From Neobacillus cucumis (GTDB lineage Bacteria > Bacillota > Bacilli > Bacillales_B > DSM-18226): a DNA stretch of 64,000 nt. Location: the NCBI RefSeq assembly GCF_023715505.1, contig NZ_JAMBOH010000012.1:84074-148073 (forward strand), in the 5' to 3' direction. Below, piece by piece: positions 42,439 to 51,414 of the stretch (the stretch's first letter is position 1; the number at the start of each line of letters is the position of its first letter). The notes under the pieces are model-generated. The model did not search any database, was not told the DNA's origin, and saw only the letters and a list, made by a program, of their open reading frames with translations. The translations under genes were made by a program, and so were the position numbers.

Positions 42439-43704
42439 TTAAACTAGCATTTGAAATAGTGTGCTGTCTTTATTTACTTCTCGGTGGAAGAATCCTTTTG
42501 CCTTAATGCGTTCCATTAATGGATAGTAATCTTCTTTATCCTTCAATTCAATCCCAACTAAGGCGGGTCCAGTTTCTCGATTATTCTTTTTCGTATATTC
42601 AAAATGACTGATATCATCATTTGGCCCTAACACATCAAATAAAAATTCACGCAATGCGCCGGGACGCTGTGGAAATTGGACAATAAAATAATGCTGAAGA
42701 CCTTCATAAAGTTTGGATCTCTCTTTAATTTCCTGCATCCGGCCAATATCATTGTTGCCGCCGCTGACGACACAAACAACGGTTTTTCCTTTAATTTGTT
42801 CAGCATAAGAATCTAATGCTGCAATTGAAAGGGCTCCTGTAGGTTCAACAACAATCGCATTTTCGTTATAAAGGGATAAAAGCGTCGTACAAACCTTTCC
42901 TTCCGGAATAACCAGAATATCATCGACAATTTCTTTGCAGATTTCGAAAGTTTTCGTACCAACTGTTTTAACAGCGGCACCATCGACGAATGGATCAATC
43001 TGCTGCAGTGAAGTCACTTCACCCTTTAAAATTGATTCTTTCATCCCAGGTGCACCTTGAGGCTCTACCCCGATTAGTTTCGTGTGTGGTGAAAAATGTT
43101 TTAAATAAGTACCGCACCCTGCAACAAGACCCCCGCCGCCAATAGCCGCAAATAAGTAATCAATTTTTTCCGGGCAGTCGTTAAGCAATTCAACAGCCAC
43201 AGTCCCTTGTCCGGCGATGACCTCGAAATCATCAAAAGGATGGATAAACGTACGGCTTTCTGCTACACTGCATTCCCGTGCTTTTTCGTAGGCATCATCG
43301 AACGTATCTCCGACTAGGATGATTTCAACACTATCTTTGCCCCAAAACTTTACTTGATTTACCTTTTGCTTCGGTGTTGTACTTGGCATGAAGATTTTAC
43401 CGTTAATATTCAGCAGATGGCAAGAATAGGCTACACCCTGCGCATGATTTCCGGCACTAGCACAGATAATTCCGTTCTCTAGCTCATCTTCATTTAACTT
43501 TTTAATCCGGTTATAGGCACCGCGAATTTTAAATGATCGGACACTTTGCATATCCTCTCGTTTCAAGTAGATATGACAGCCATATCGTTCTGATAATAAG
43601 TGATTATATTGCAATGGAGTTGGTGAAATGACATCTTTAATCGTATGACTAGCAATGATGATGTCCTCCACATTAAATGCTTTTTTATCTACTTGTTGAC
43701 TCAT
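42439..43704 (-). CDS. ilvA: Threonine dehydratase (deaminase)
   Basis: 421 residues, almost identical in length to B. subtilis IlvA. ATG 43704 has AGGAGG nine bases upstream. PLP lysine in SVRSFKIRGAYNR near residue 60, ASAGNHAQGVA near 85, the PLP-phosphate loop GGGGLVAG near 190 and SGGNND near 310. One C-terminal ACT-like regulatory domain (QRPGALREFLFDVLG) gives isoleucine feedback. It turns threonine into 2-oxobutanoate, the first step to isoleucine. Controlled by the T-box leader upstream. Confidence 0.95.
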   Translation of the reverse strand: MSQQVDKKAFNVEDIIIASHTIKDVISPTPLQYNHLLSERYGCHIYLKREDMQSVRSFKIRGAYNRIKKLNEDELENGIICASAGNHAQGVAYSCHLLNINGKIFMPSTTPKQKVNQVKFWGKDSVEIILVGDTFDDAYEKARECSVAESRTFIHPFDDFEVIAGQGTVAVELLNDCPEKIDYLFAAIGGGGLVAGCGTYLKHFSPHTKLIGVEPQGAPGMKESILKGEVTSLQQIDPFVDGAAVKTVGTKTFEICKEIVDDILVIPEGKVCTTLLSLYNENAIVVEPTGALSIAALDSYAEQIKGKTVVCVVSGGNNDIGRMQEIKERSKLYEGLQHYFIVQFPQRPGALREFLFDVLGPNDDISHFEYTKKNNRETGPALVGIELKDKEDYYPLMERIKAKGFFHREVNKDSTLFQMLV

Positions 43705-43748
43705 AATAATCATCCTCCTATATTAGTGCTCAATTGTTTATAGACAAC

Positions 43749-44010
43749 AAAAAACTCGCCCCCTGGTTATAGGGACGAGTGAACTCGCGATACCACCCTA
43801 CTTCCGCTAACCATTATAGGTGAGCGGCTCTCGATCAACGTACATTTGATTGTACGTGTTCCAAGTTAACGGTGGACATTCCGGTACGACCTACTACTAG
43901 TTCAGCCATACATCTCAGAGATGATTTTCAGATAGTCCTGTTATCGACTCTCACCAACCGTCGACTCTCTAGGAACAGATGAACCTATCCTACTCTTCTC
44001 GTCATCAATT
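43749..44010 (-). promoter_or_regulatory. T-box leader (isoleucine) of ilvA
   Basis: Minus-strand reading shows the T-box sequence GGGTGGTATCGCG (43798-43786), the terminator ACTCGTCCCT / AGGGGGCGAGT with T6 (43780-43749), and the stem-I elements AGAGAG and GGTTGGTGAGAGTC near 43965-43930. The stem-I internal loop contains CTGAAAATCATC, consistent with an ATC (Ile) specifier codon. Uncharged tRNA-Ile would stabilise the antiterminator and allow ilvA transcription. Confidence 0.92.
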
Positions 44011-44028
44011 CTTATGTAATTTTAGATA

Positions 44029-44057
44029 AGGGTACCACCGAAAAAAAAGTCTGTCAA
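44029..44057 (-). promoter_or_regulatory. ilvA promoter
   Basis: TTGACA (44057-44052), 17 bases, TACCCT (44034-44029) on the minus strand, directly before the T-box leader. Confidence 0.7.
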
Positions 44058-44144
44058 TGTTTTTTGACTATTTTAACTATTTTGTTTATTTTAAAGCGCT
44101 TACATCGAAAAATAGGTAGAGTTTACCATTATCCCAGTATTAGA

Positions 44145-44202
44145 AATGGTGACAGGCACCGTTTACATCATCTGAAAATAAAGATTGGTGCCTGTCACCA
44201 TT
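44145..44202. repeat. Inverted pair of GGTGCCTGTCACC elements
   Basis: AATGGTGACAGGCACC (44145-44160) and its exact complement (44187-44202) form a 16-base-pair stem with a 26-base loop followed by TTTTT. It may end transcription toward the carbonic anhydrase gene. Confidence 0.8.
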
Positions 44203-44203
44203 T

Positions 44204-44233
44204 TTGTCCTATTTTGTTTGGTAATGGTATAAT
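44204..44233 (+). promoter_or_regulatory. Promoter of the gamma-carbonic anhydrase gene
   Basis: TTGTCC (44204-44209), 18 bases, TATAAT (44228-44233). Confidence 0.6.
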
Positions 44234-44280
44234 TGTTTCAGTAGTTATAAAATTCTGATAAATATTAAGGAGGTTTTGTT

Positions 44281-44796
44281 TTGAAGATTCCTTATAACGG
44301 TAAGTCCCCTCTTATTCATGAGTCAGTGTTTGTGGCGCCTGGGGCCTATTTAATTGGTGATGTTCGGATTGGCAAGGATTCCACGGTGTGGTTCAATGCG
44401 GTTATCCGTGCAGACGATGGTCCTATTATCATTGGTGAGCGGTGCAGTATTCAGGATAATTCAACGATCCATTTATATGAAGGATTTCCAGTGATAATTG
44501 AAGATGATGTAACAATTGGGCATAATGTTATTTTGCATGGATGTAAAGTCGGTAGGAGTTCTATAGTCGGTATGGGTTCAACTCTTTTAGACAATGTCGA
44601 GGTCGGCGAGGAATGTATTATTGGTGCGAATACTCTTTTAGCAGGTGGAATCAAAATCCCGCCTCGCTCCCTTGTATTAGGTTCACCTGGGAAGGTCGTC
44701 CGTGAGCTAACAGATAAAGATATACAGATGCTGCAGATGTCGAGCGAGCATTATGTTCAAAAAGGAAAAGAGTTTAGGGAGATACTTAAAAGTTAG
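44281..44796 (+). CDS. ytoA: Gamma-class carbonic anhydrase-like protein
   Basis: 171 residues from a TTG with GGAGG seven bases upstream. Left-handed beta-helix hexapeptide repeats run through residues 10-135 (FVAPGAYLIGDVRIGKDSTVW, VIRADDGPIIIGE). The three metal histidines lie in NSTIHLYEG and in IGHNVILHGC, spaced H-x4-H in the second, as in Cam-type enzymes. A C-terminal helix closes the trimer subunit. B. subtilis YtoA is the counterpart. Carbonic anhydrase activity is likely but many family members lack it. Confidence 0.9.
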   Translation: MKIPYNGKSPLIHESVFVAPGAYLIGDVRIGKDSTVWFNAVIRADDGPIIIGERCSIQDNSTIHLYEGFPVIIEDDVTIGHNVILHGCKVGRSSIVGMGSTLLDNVEVGEECIIGANTLLAGGIKIPPRSLVLGSPGKVVRELTDKDIQMLQMSSEHYVQKGKEFREILKS

Positions 44797-44804
44797 GATA
44801 TTAT

Positions 44805-44837
44805 AAAATCCGGTCATAGGTATTATGACCGGATTTT
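44805..44837. terminator. Bidirectional terminator
   Basis: Fourteen-base-pair perfect stem AAAATCCGGTCATA / TATGACCGGATTTT with a five-base loop. Confidence 0.92.
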
Positions 44838-44844
44838 ACAGTAT

Positions 44845-46170
44845 TTACTTCCCTACCTCCGCATCAGTCTTCGCTGGAATCATAAAACTGATCCCAACAG
44901 TAACTAAACTTAAAATAAGTGCATATAGGAACACATTTTTCATCCCAATACTAATATTAGCCGCTTGGTTAATGAGCAACCCCATTATGGTCACCCCAAC
45001 AGATGTCCCGATGTTACGCAGGAAAATCTGCAGAGAGGTCGACATACCTTTAATATGGGCTTCTGCAAACTCTTGAGACGCAATCGTTCCAACTGCGAAC
45101 AACAAGCCAAATGCCACCCCTTGGACAGTCAAAATTAGAAACAAAACAAGATAGGATATGTCATTAATAAATAAATAAAGCAAAAGTCCAGAGATAGTGG
45201 TAATAAAACTGCCAACTATAAATAAAGGTTTGTAGCCAAACCGTATTATCCATTTCCCTGCGGGCGTACTGCCAAACATCCATCCGGCCGCAATACTTAA
45301 TAGAATCAATCCACTTTTATATATACTCATATGCTGGCCTTCTTGTAAAAACAATGGAATAAAATTCGAAGTACCGAAAAAAGAAAGGCAGTAAAATAAC
45401 ATAAAAAGATTTGTTCTTAGAATACCTTTATTTTTAAATAGAGAAACTGGTAGAAATGGCTGTTCTTCCTTTCTTTCAACCAACACAAAAACCAGCATCC
45501 CAATAAAGGCAATTACGAGATACCAAAACGGCTTGCTGACATTGGTGGACAAAAGTAAAAGTGCAATTGAAATCCCAAATAAGAAAAATCCCTTGTAGTC
45601 AATATGGGCCTTGCGAAATTCAGTAGTTTCCTTGTATGGAATCAAACATAAAACAGTTGCAATTCCGATAGGAATATTGATGAAGAAAATCCATCTCCAT
45701 GTTAACGCTTCTACGAAAAAGGATCCTAAAATCGGACCAACAATAGAAGAGATGGCCCAAATACTGCTAAAAACGGCTTGAATTTTCCCGCGCCGTTCAA
45801 TCGTAAATAAATCTCCAACAATAATCATGGAAAGTGGAACCATCCCGCCGGCACCTAGGCCTTGAATTCCTCTAAAGACAATTAGCATCACCATCGAATT
45901 GCCCATACCACACAGAATGGAACCAAAGGTGAATAATCCAACCGAAATCATTAAAAGTTTCTTTCGACCATACATATCGGAAAGTTTCCCATAAAGCGGC
46001 ACGGTAATAGTACTTGCTAACATATAAACCGAAAAAACCCAGGCAAACAACTCCATTCCACCGAGCTGCTTTACAATGGTTGGGCTTGCTGTTTGCATAA
46101 TATTCGCATCGAGTGCTGAAATTAGGGTCGTAATGACAAGTCCCCAAAAAACATATTTATTTCTATTCAT
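44845..46170 (-). CDS. MFS multidrug-type exporter
   Basis: 441 residues with about twelve to fourteen membrane helices. ISALDANIMQTASPTI in helix 1 corresponds to the DHA2 motif LD-x-TIV-x-x-ALP; GKLSDMYGRKK is motif A, and FRGIQGLGAGGMVPLSMIIVGD with GPILGSFFVEALTWRWIFFINIP motif C region identify the EmrB/QacA-related branch. It likely exports drugs or metabolites with protons. No regulator is adjacent. Start ATG with a weak AGGGGG site. Confidence 0.88.
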   Translation of the reverse strand: MNRNKYVFWGLVITTLISALDANIMQTASPTIVKQLGGMELFAWVFSVYMLASTITVPLYGKLSDMYGRKKLLMISVGLFTFGSILCGMGNSMVMLIVFRGIQGLGAGGMVPLSMIIVGDLFTIERRGKIQAVFSSIWAISSIVGPILGSFFVEALTWRWIFFINIPIGIATVLCLIPYKETTEFRKAHIDYKGFFLFGISIALLLLSTNVSKPFWYLVIAFIGMLVFVLVERKEEQPFLPVSLFKNKGILRTNLFMLFYCLSFFGTSNFIPLFLQEGQHMSIYKSGLILLSIAAGWMFGSTPAGKWIIRFGYKPLFIVGSFITTISGLLLYLFINDISYLVLFLILTVQGVAFGLLFAVGTIASQEFAEAHIKGMSTSLQIFLRNIGTSVGVTIMGLLINQAANISIGMKNVFLYALILSLVTVGISFMIPAKTDAEVGK

Positions 46171-46327
46171 AAAAACCCCCTATTCACTCCCTTTTTTTGA
46201 CATATAAAAAATAGGTGCATTTACCATTATAGCAAAATATCTATTATTTTTATTAGTAAAAAGGACTCAAATTAAGGAAAAGAGCCCTAACCATATGGTT
46301 AGAGCCTTAATTAGTAATATAAATTTG

Positions 46328-47569
46328 TTATACTTTAATGGGTTCAATTTTCAATAATGTCTGGGTGATCGATGGTAGTATAATTTCAATTGTTGTTCCT
46401 TTATTTACAGTACTTTGAATATCAAGGATACCATGATGACTCTCGATGATTTTGTAACAAGTCATTAAACCGAGTCCTGTACCCTTTTCCTTTGTCGTAT
46501 AAAAGGGTTCGCCAAGCGTCGAAATTCTTTCTTGTGGTATTCCGACCCCGTCATCCATAATCTGAATTGCAATTTGTCCTTCACCCTTTTTCCTTACATT
46601 AACTCCAATTTTCCCACCATTCGGCATGGCTTCAATCGCATTTTTAAAAAGGTTAAGAAAAACTTGCTTTAATTGATTCTCTTCACAGCTGACCATTGGC
46701 AGATCCTTCTCATATTCCACTGCTATCTCCACATTATTTAAAATAGATTGGGTGCCAATTAGAGTCACAACATCATTTAGTAATTCCGTTATATCACTTT
46801 CCTTATAAACGGCTGCGGTTGGTTTTGCTAATACCAGAAATTCACTAACAATGGCATTAATCCGATCAAGCTCTGATAATACGATATCAAAGTATTCATC
46901 TTTTAGATGATGGGACTTAAATAGTTGAATAAACCCTCTTATGGAAGTGAGTGGATTGCGGATTTCATGGGCAATGCCAGCAGCCATTTGACCTAACAAG
47001 GCCAGCTTTTCAGACTTTTGCAGAAGGCTCTCCGTTTGTTCCTTCCGATCAGTAATATCTTTTCCAATCGATAAAACAGCCTTTTCCCCGCCGTATGAGA
47101 TAAATAAGGACGTTACTTCGAAAAAGAATGTGGACCCATCTATTCGTTTGGCCTTGTATTCGATGGTGTTAACTGGACTTTTCTCTTTATTGATCTGTTT
47201 AAATCTTTCCATTAACCGATCTTTATACTCAGGAAGAATAAAATCAAATAAGTATTTTCCAATCATCTCTTCTCTGCAAGCAAAGCCAGCCATCTTGACA
47301 GCAGCATGATTTGCATAGAGAAAGCGATGATTTTGTGTAATATAAACTGGCTGCGGCATCGAATCAATTAATTTCTTATAACTCTCCTCACTGGCACGGG
47401 CTTTTTTTTCATAGTAACGTGCTTTATCATATTGCCACCCGACAAACCAAGCAATTATGGTAAAAATAAAAAAGTCTAAAGTAAGTAAATCGTGTTGATC
47501 TGTCAGTTTCTGAAAAATTGTAAAAACGATAGATATAGAAACCAGAATGAGTTGTCCTTTTCTTTTCAT
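46328..47569 (-). CDS. PAS-domain sensor histidine kinase (KinD/KinE-like)
   Basis: 413 residues from ATG 47569 with AGAGG eight bases upstream. Two N-terminal membrane helices (about 5-20 and 30-48), a PAS domain (residues 60-180, ending in DITDRKEQ), the HisKA box MAAGIAHEIRNPLTSIRGFIQL near residue 205, then HATPase_c with N (NLFKNAIEAM), G1 (DDGVGIP) and G2 (GTGLGLMTCYKIIE) boxes. No response regulator is next to it, typical of the orphan sporulation kinases that feed Spo0F; involvement in sporulation is inferred. Confidence 0.92.
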   Translation of the reverse strand: MKRKGQLILVSISIVFTIFQKLTDQHDLLTLDFFIFTIIAWFVGWQYDKARYYEKKARASEESYKKLIDSMPQPVYITQNHRFLYANHAAVKMAGFACREEMIGKYLFDFILPEYKDRLMERFKQINKEKSPVNTIEYKAKRIDGSTFFFEVTSLFISYGGEKAVLSIGKDITDRKEQTESLLQKSEKLALLGQMAAGIAHEIRNPLTSIRGFIQLFKSHHLKDEYFDIVLSELDRINAIVSEFLVLAKPTAAVYKESDITELLNDVVTLIGTQSILNNVEIAVEYEKDLPMVSCEENQLKQVFLNLFKNAIEAMPNGGKIGVNVRKKGEGQIAIQIMDDGVGIPQERISTLGEPFYTTKEKGTGLGLMTCYKIIESHHGILDIQSTVNKGTTIEIILPSITQTLLKIEPIKV

Positions 47570-47717
47570 CTTAATATCCTCTATATAGTTCAAGAATAGT
47601 AGCTCTGCGAGAGTATATTCGCCAAAAAACTAATTTATCCTCTAAGTTTCTCCATATTATCGCAAATCTTCTATAAATATAACAGCTTGATATCCTAAGT
47701 TGCTAAATAAACCTCTG

Positions 47718-48596
47718 TTATTGACAATCGATTGTTTTTAGGAAATCTCCCATTACGCTTAGGTACTCTTCTGGTTCTTCGATGTAGGCCATATGGGCAC
47801 TTTTCTCAAATACATGAAACTTGGAGTTGGGTGACAGTCTGCTATAATACTTTGTGGTTTCAGGCGTTGCTTCATCAAATCGTCCGCATGTATATAACAT
47901 TGGGCATGTGATGTCCTTTAGCTGTGGAGTGCAGTCAAATTCTTTTAAATTACCCAGAACGGTAAACTCGGACGGCCCCCACATGATATTATAGATTTCA
48001 GAATTTCGATATTCTGGTGGTCTTTTCTCGAGCCATTCTGGCTTTCTCTCTAACCGATTCACGAAATGCTTACTAAATATCTCTATTGCCGCTTCAAATT
48101 CTTCTGAGTCTGTTGTTCCATTTTCTTCACAGCATTTGATGGTCTCTTGTACGTCAATTGGAAGTTTTTTAAGGTTCCGTTTCTGGTCTTGCTCCCACCT
48201 TGGTGCACTGAGGCAGGGACTCGAAAAAATAATACTCTTTATCCCAACTGGTTTGGTTAAAGCGTAGGCTGCAGCAAGTGTGGTTCCCCAGGAATGACCA
48301 AGAATATGTACGACATCAAGGTTTAGCGCTCCACGTACTTGAGCTAATTCTTCTACAAATCTCTCAAGCCGCCATAAGTGATTATCCGATGGCCGGTCAG
48401 AACGGCCACAGCCTAACTGATCATATAAGATGACGGGACGATCTTTGCTTAGTTTCCTTAATCCTTGTAATGAAAAACATGAGGACCCCGGCCCGCCATG
48501 TAAAACAATCAAAGGTGTCCCTTTTCCGTTCTCATCAAATTTTTGATACCAAACTTTTCCTCCAGTTACTTCAATTAATCCCTCTTGATACATCAT
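47718..48596 (-). CDS. Proline iminopeptidase-like alpha/beta hydrolase
   Basis: 292 residues, ATG with CAGGGAG upstream. VLHGGPGSSCFSL is the oxyanion segment specific to proline iminopeptidases, LYDQLGCGRSDRP follows, GHSWGTTLAA holds the Ser near residue 107, GRFDEATP the Asp near 243 and KSAHMAYIEEPEEY the His near 268. It should release N-terminal proline or related residues from peptides in the cytosol. Monocistronic. Confidence 0.9.
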   Translation of the reverse strand: MMYQEGLIEVTGGKVWYQKFDENGKGTPLIVLHGGPGSSCFSLQGLRKLSKDRPVILYDQLGCGRSDRPSDNHLWRLERFVEELAQVRGALNLDVVHILGHSWGTTLAAAYALTKPVGIKSIIFSSPCLSAPRWEQDQKRNLKKLPIDVQETIKCCEENGTTDSEEFEAAIEIFSKHFVNRLERKPEWLEKRPPEYRNSEIYNIMWGPSEFTVLGNLKEFDCTPQLKDITCPMLYTCGRFDEATPETTKYYSRLSPNSKFHVFEKSAHMAYIEEPEEYLSVMGDFLKTIDCQ

Positions 48597-48750
48597 AATC
48601 TCTCCCTGCAAATACGATCTCTTTCTCGGGTAAAACCATTTCTATACTATTCTACAATGTAATAATAATAACTTACCATTATTATGTAAGAGATATGGAA
48701 AAGTGGGGAAAGTTAAATTTAACTACTTGGGGTTAGAAAGAAGGGGTAAC

Positions 48751-49128
48751 ATGGAGGATAACATTGTGGAGGCAATCAGCAATCATACAAAAAGGCAGAT
48801 CGACGATGAAGTAAGAGGCATGATCTTTACAAAGAATTTCCGCTCACCCTCTGCAGAAGAATGGTATATCTTTTTACCAAACTATAAAGACCCCATAACG
48901 GGCGGTGCTGCAGGGAAAACCATCATTCATTACAATCTATTAGGCACGAAAGAAATCTTTATTAACACCACCATTATTTTTGATGATCCAGCATTGCATA
49001 ACAAAGACCTCCATCATCTCGTCTATGGAATTTCGGATGAAATTATTAATCGATTAATCGGTTATGCAGATACATTATTATCGGTACATGCTGGAGAAAA
49101 TTCATATCAGGCAGAATACAAACAGTAA
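48751..49128 (+). CDS. Unknown protein
   Basis: 125 residues, ATG with AAGGGG seven bases upstream; an in-frame ATG at 48703 has no site. An acidic, mixed alpha/beta protein with FTKNFRSPSAEEWYIFLP, IIHYNLLGTKEIFINTTIIFDD and a C-terminal helix IINRLIGYADTLLSV. No signal, no membrane span, no recognisable motif. Followed after 51 bases by a 48-residue small protein, probably in the same transcript. Confidence 0.75.
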   Translation: MEDNIVEAISNHTKRQIDDEVRGMIFTKNFRSPSAEEWYIFLPNYKDPITGGAAGKTIIHYNLLGTKEIFINTTIIFDDPALHNKDLHHLVYGISDEIINRLIGYADTLLSVHAGENSYQAEYKQ

Positions 49129-49179
49129 TCGTAATAAACCAAGGCTATTTTACAAACGATAAAAATGGAGGTGAAGAAA

Positions 49180-49326
49180 ATGGAAAAAAACAATGAGCAA
49201 TATACTGGAACAACGAATAATGAGGAAATAATGAATAGGGTCAACCAAACATTTGATAAAATTTCACAGGACGTGAAAGAAATGATTAACAGCAATGATG
49301 CCGAAAGCGATAATCAATACTCCTGA
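49180..49326 (+). CDS. Small unknown protein (48 residues)
   Basis: ATG with GGAGGTG five bases upstream. The product MEKNNEQYTGTTNNEEIMN and following is hydrophilic, with a central amphipathic helix (EEIMNRVNQTFDKISQDVKEM) and an acidic Asn/Ser tail. A strong terminator lies 19 bases after the stop. Its ribosome site and downstream terminator support it; function unknown. Confidence 0.7.
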   Translation: MEKNNEQYTGTTNNEEIMNRVNQTFDKISQDVKEMINSNDAESDNQYS

Positions 49327-49344
49327 TGGCAGAGACAGTGATTT

Positions 49345-49372
49345 AAAGGCATCCCAATCGAGGGATGCCTTT
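49345..49372. terminator. Bidirectional terminator
   Basis: AAAGGCATCCC / GGGATGCCTTT with a six-base loop, between convergent genes. Confidence 0.88.
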
Positions 49373-49374
49373 GG

Positions 49375-50499
49375 TTATTCATTCATCGGAAACCATCCAG
49401 GTGTGTGAATAATCGCTTGCCAAAGTGGATCTGGTACAACCAGTTCCTGTTGTTTGTTTTTATCGATCTTCGTCACAATCTCGGCTTCACGACCCTCACT
49501 CACTTTTTGTACCCAATCAGGATCGATAATTAATTCACGGCCCAGGGCAATAAATGGTACTCCCGTTTGAATGGCTTTTAGCGCTTCATCAGCGGTATAT
49601 AGAGAACCTACTCCAATGACTGGAACCTTGTCACCGACTCTTTCATGAATGATTTCAATCCTTGCGCGTGAATCCTCTACTCCACGTCTTGGTTTAGACC
49701 AAAATTCCTGTAAAGAGACATGCAGATAATCCAAATTTTTGTCAGCAAGGGCATCAATCAAGACTAAGGTTTCCGCCATCGTAATGCCTGGCGTTTCTGG
49801 CTCTTCTGGAGAAAAGCGATAGCCAATCATAAAAGGTCCCCTCGCATGCTCCGCTGCCACTTTTTTCACTTCATCTACTACCGCCAACGGAAAGCTGAGC
49901 CGCTTTTCAATGCTTCCTCCCCAGCGGTCCTCACGAATATTAGAATGAGGTGAGAAGAATTGTTGAATTAAATATCCGTTTGCACCATGTAATTCGACAC
50001 CATCATAACCCGCTTCAATCGCCCGGCGAGTTGTTTCACCAAAATCATGGATAATCGATTCGATTTCTTGATCCGTTAATTCTCTTGGAACAGGTTTCCC
50101 ATCCCCTTCAGCTGGAATCGCACTCGCACTAACAATTTCTCCATTCTTCACTAACTCAGGCGGACACTGTCTGCCGCCGTGAAAAATTTGCAAAACGGCC
50201 TTTGCCCCTTGTTCTTTGATTGCATTTGCAACCTGCTTTAAACTTGGAATTAGTTCATCACGATCCCCGCCAAATTCACCATGGAAACCTTTACCATTAG
50301 CGGTTACATACGTACATGCGGTAATGACCATTCCCGCTCCACTAGAACGTCTTGCGTAATACTTTACCTCCGCGTCGGTCACCGTCCCATCAGAATTGGA
50401 TGAGAAATTCGTCATGGGAGCCATAACAATACGGTTCTTAACTTCAACTCCGCTAGAAAACGTAAACGGCTCGAAAAATGGAGCATATTTTGAATTCAT
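49375..50499 (-). CDS. Old yellow enzyme-family NADH-dependent flavin oxidoreductase (YqiG-like)
   Basis: 374 residues from ATG 50499 with GGAGG eight bases upstream. KNRIVMAPMTNFSSN binds FMN at the N-terminus, LQIFHGGRQ near residue 105 and GYDGVELHGANGYLIQQFFSP near residue 170 carry catalytic and FMN-binding residues, IREDRWGGSIEKR is the family signature, and GVGSLYTADEA with ALGRELIIDPDW the phosphate site. It reduces activated alkenes or nitro compounds. It lies 12 bases behind a nitroreductase gene that is now broken, so the operon once held two flavin reductases. Confidence 0.92.
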   Translation of the reverse strand: MNSKYAPFFEPFTFSSGVEVKNRIVMAPMTNFSSNSDGTVTDAEVKYYARRSSGAGMVITACTYVTANGKGFHGEFGGDRDELIPSLKQVANAIKEQGAKAVLQIFHGGRQCPPELVKNGEIVSASAIPAEGDGKPVPRELTDQEIESIIHDFGETTRRAIEAGYDGVELHGANGYLIQQFFSPHSNIREDRWGGSIEKRLSFPLAVVDEVKKVAAEHARGPFMIGYRFSPEEPETPGITMAETLVLIDALADKNLDYLHVSLQEFWSKPRRGVEDSRARIEIIHERVGDKVPVIGVGSLYTADEALKAIQTGVPFIALGRELIIDPDWVQKVSEGREAEIVTKIDKNKQQELVVPDPLWQAIIHTPGWFPMNE

Positions 50500-50511
50500 T
50501 TGCACAACCTC

Positions 50512-51036
50512 CTAATTCACCCATTTCACGATTTGGTTTAGTTCTTTCCTTGTTTTTTCCCGTTTCGGATTTTCCTCTCGGTATCCAAAAGCAGCCATAA
50601 CCGAAACCCGTAATTTTCCTTCCTCTAACAAACCTTCTTTTTCAGGAATGTCATTAACCGCTTGATAGTCAAAAGGATTTATACCGAATTTGTACATTTC
50701 GAAGAAAGTCATCCGGCATTTTTTTTACATCTTTCATATGATTGACGACATAGTGAGAATCATATCTCACATCTGTGCGGGCTAAAATCACCACAAAATG
50801 ACTGGCTGTTGGAAGCTGTCCCTGAGCCCCCCACGATACCTCTCTCAATTTTTTCCGTAACGAGCGATGTTGTACCACTAAGAATACCCATGGTTCAAAA
50901 CCAATAGAACTGGGTGATATTCTTCCAGAAGTGAAAGTCTTCATCTGAAACCTTTTTTCTGAGTTAAATCGTTTGGTAGCGTGCCTAAATTGAAAGGCCT
51001 CTAAAATTTTCTGCTTTTTGCTTCCTTGTTACCCAT
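50512..51036 (-). pseudogene. Nitroreductase-family protein, decayed
   Basis: ATG 51036 (AAGGAG upstream) starts MGNKEAK and the frame breaks at an A run; the next frame resumes KQKILEAFQFRHATKRFNSEK, shifts again near FQMKTF, then gives SGRISPSSIGFEPWVFLVVQ and WGAQGQLPTASHFVVILART. After IRYKSF about 45 residues normally found in NfsB-type enzymes are missing, and another frame gives FDYQAVNDIPEKEGLLE and VSVMAAFGYREENPKREKTR to the stop. Several indels plus an internal deletion make this a true pseudogene. Upstream of the old yellow enzyme gene, same strand. Confidence 0.9.
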
Positions 51037-51148
51037 GTAATATACTCCTTAGCAATAATCATAAACAAGGTTAGTTTACCGATTAACCCTTCAGTCCATT
51101 CTCCGTTTATTTTTTCCCTTTAGCTGGCATGCTCAAACAATCAAAAAA

Positions 51149-51176
51149 GCAGAATATCATAAAAATGACATTCTGC
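51149..51176 (-). terminator. Terminator of the 46-residue gene
   Basis: GCAGAAT / ATTCTGC with an inner TCA / TGA pairing; on the minus strand T6 follows. Confidence 0.75.
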
Positions 51177-51204
51177 AATCGTTATTGATTTTAGAAGGAG
51201 AGTA

Positions 51205-51345
51205 TTACTCGCCTTGTGCACCATTTGGAGTCACTCTTCGGATGTGATCATCCTCAAAATTGTTTTGACGAGCTTTTTCCACTTTATCATTTAATAATTT
51301 CTTTTGGTCCACTTCCGTTGAAGGTGTGTGCTTATCTTTTGACAT
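51205..51345 (-). CDS. Small unknown protein (46 residues)
   Basis: ATG with AAGGAGGAG six bases upstream and a terminator just past the stop. The product begins MSKDKHTPSTEVDQKKLL and is highly charged, with a central helix and HIRRVTPNGAQGE at the end. No membrane span. It looks like the small hydrophilic proteins common in sporulating Bacilli, but no family name can be given. Confidence 0.75.
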   Translation of the reverse strand: MSKDKHTPSTEVDQKKLLNDKVEKARQNNFEDDHIRRVTPNGAQGE

Positions 51346-51414
51346 TGAAACTCCTCCTTGTTAAGACATCACCTTCTTATTTTGCGGTTCTTTTTAAAAA
51401 AATAATCATCTAAA

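Noticed and set aside
44064..44258. 64-residue frame in the ilvA/carbonic anhydrase interval
   Set aside because: Crosses the inverted repeat and promoter, without ribosome site.
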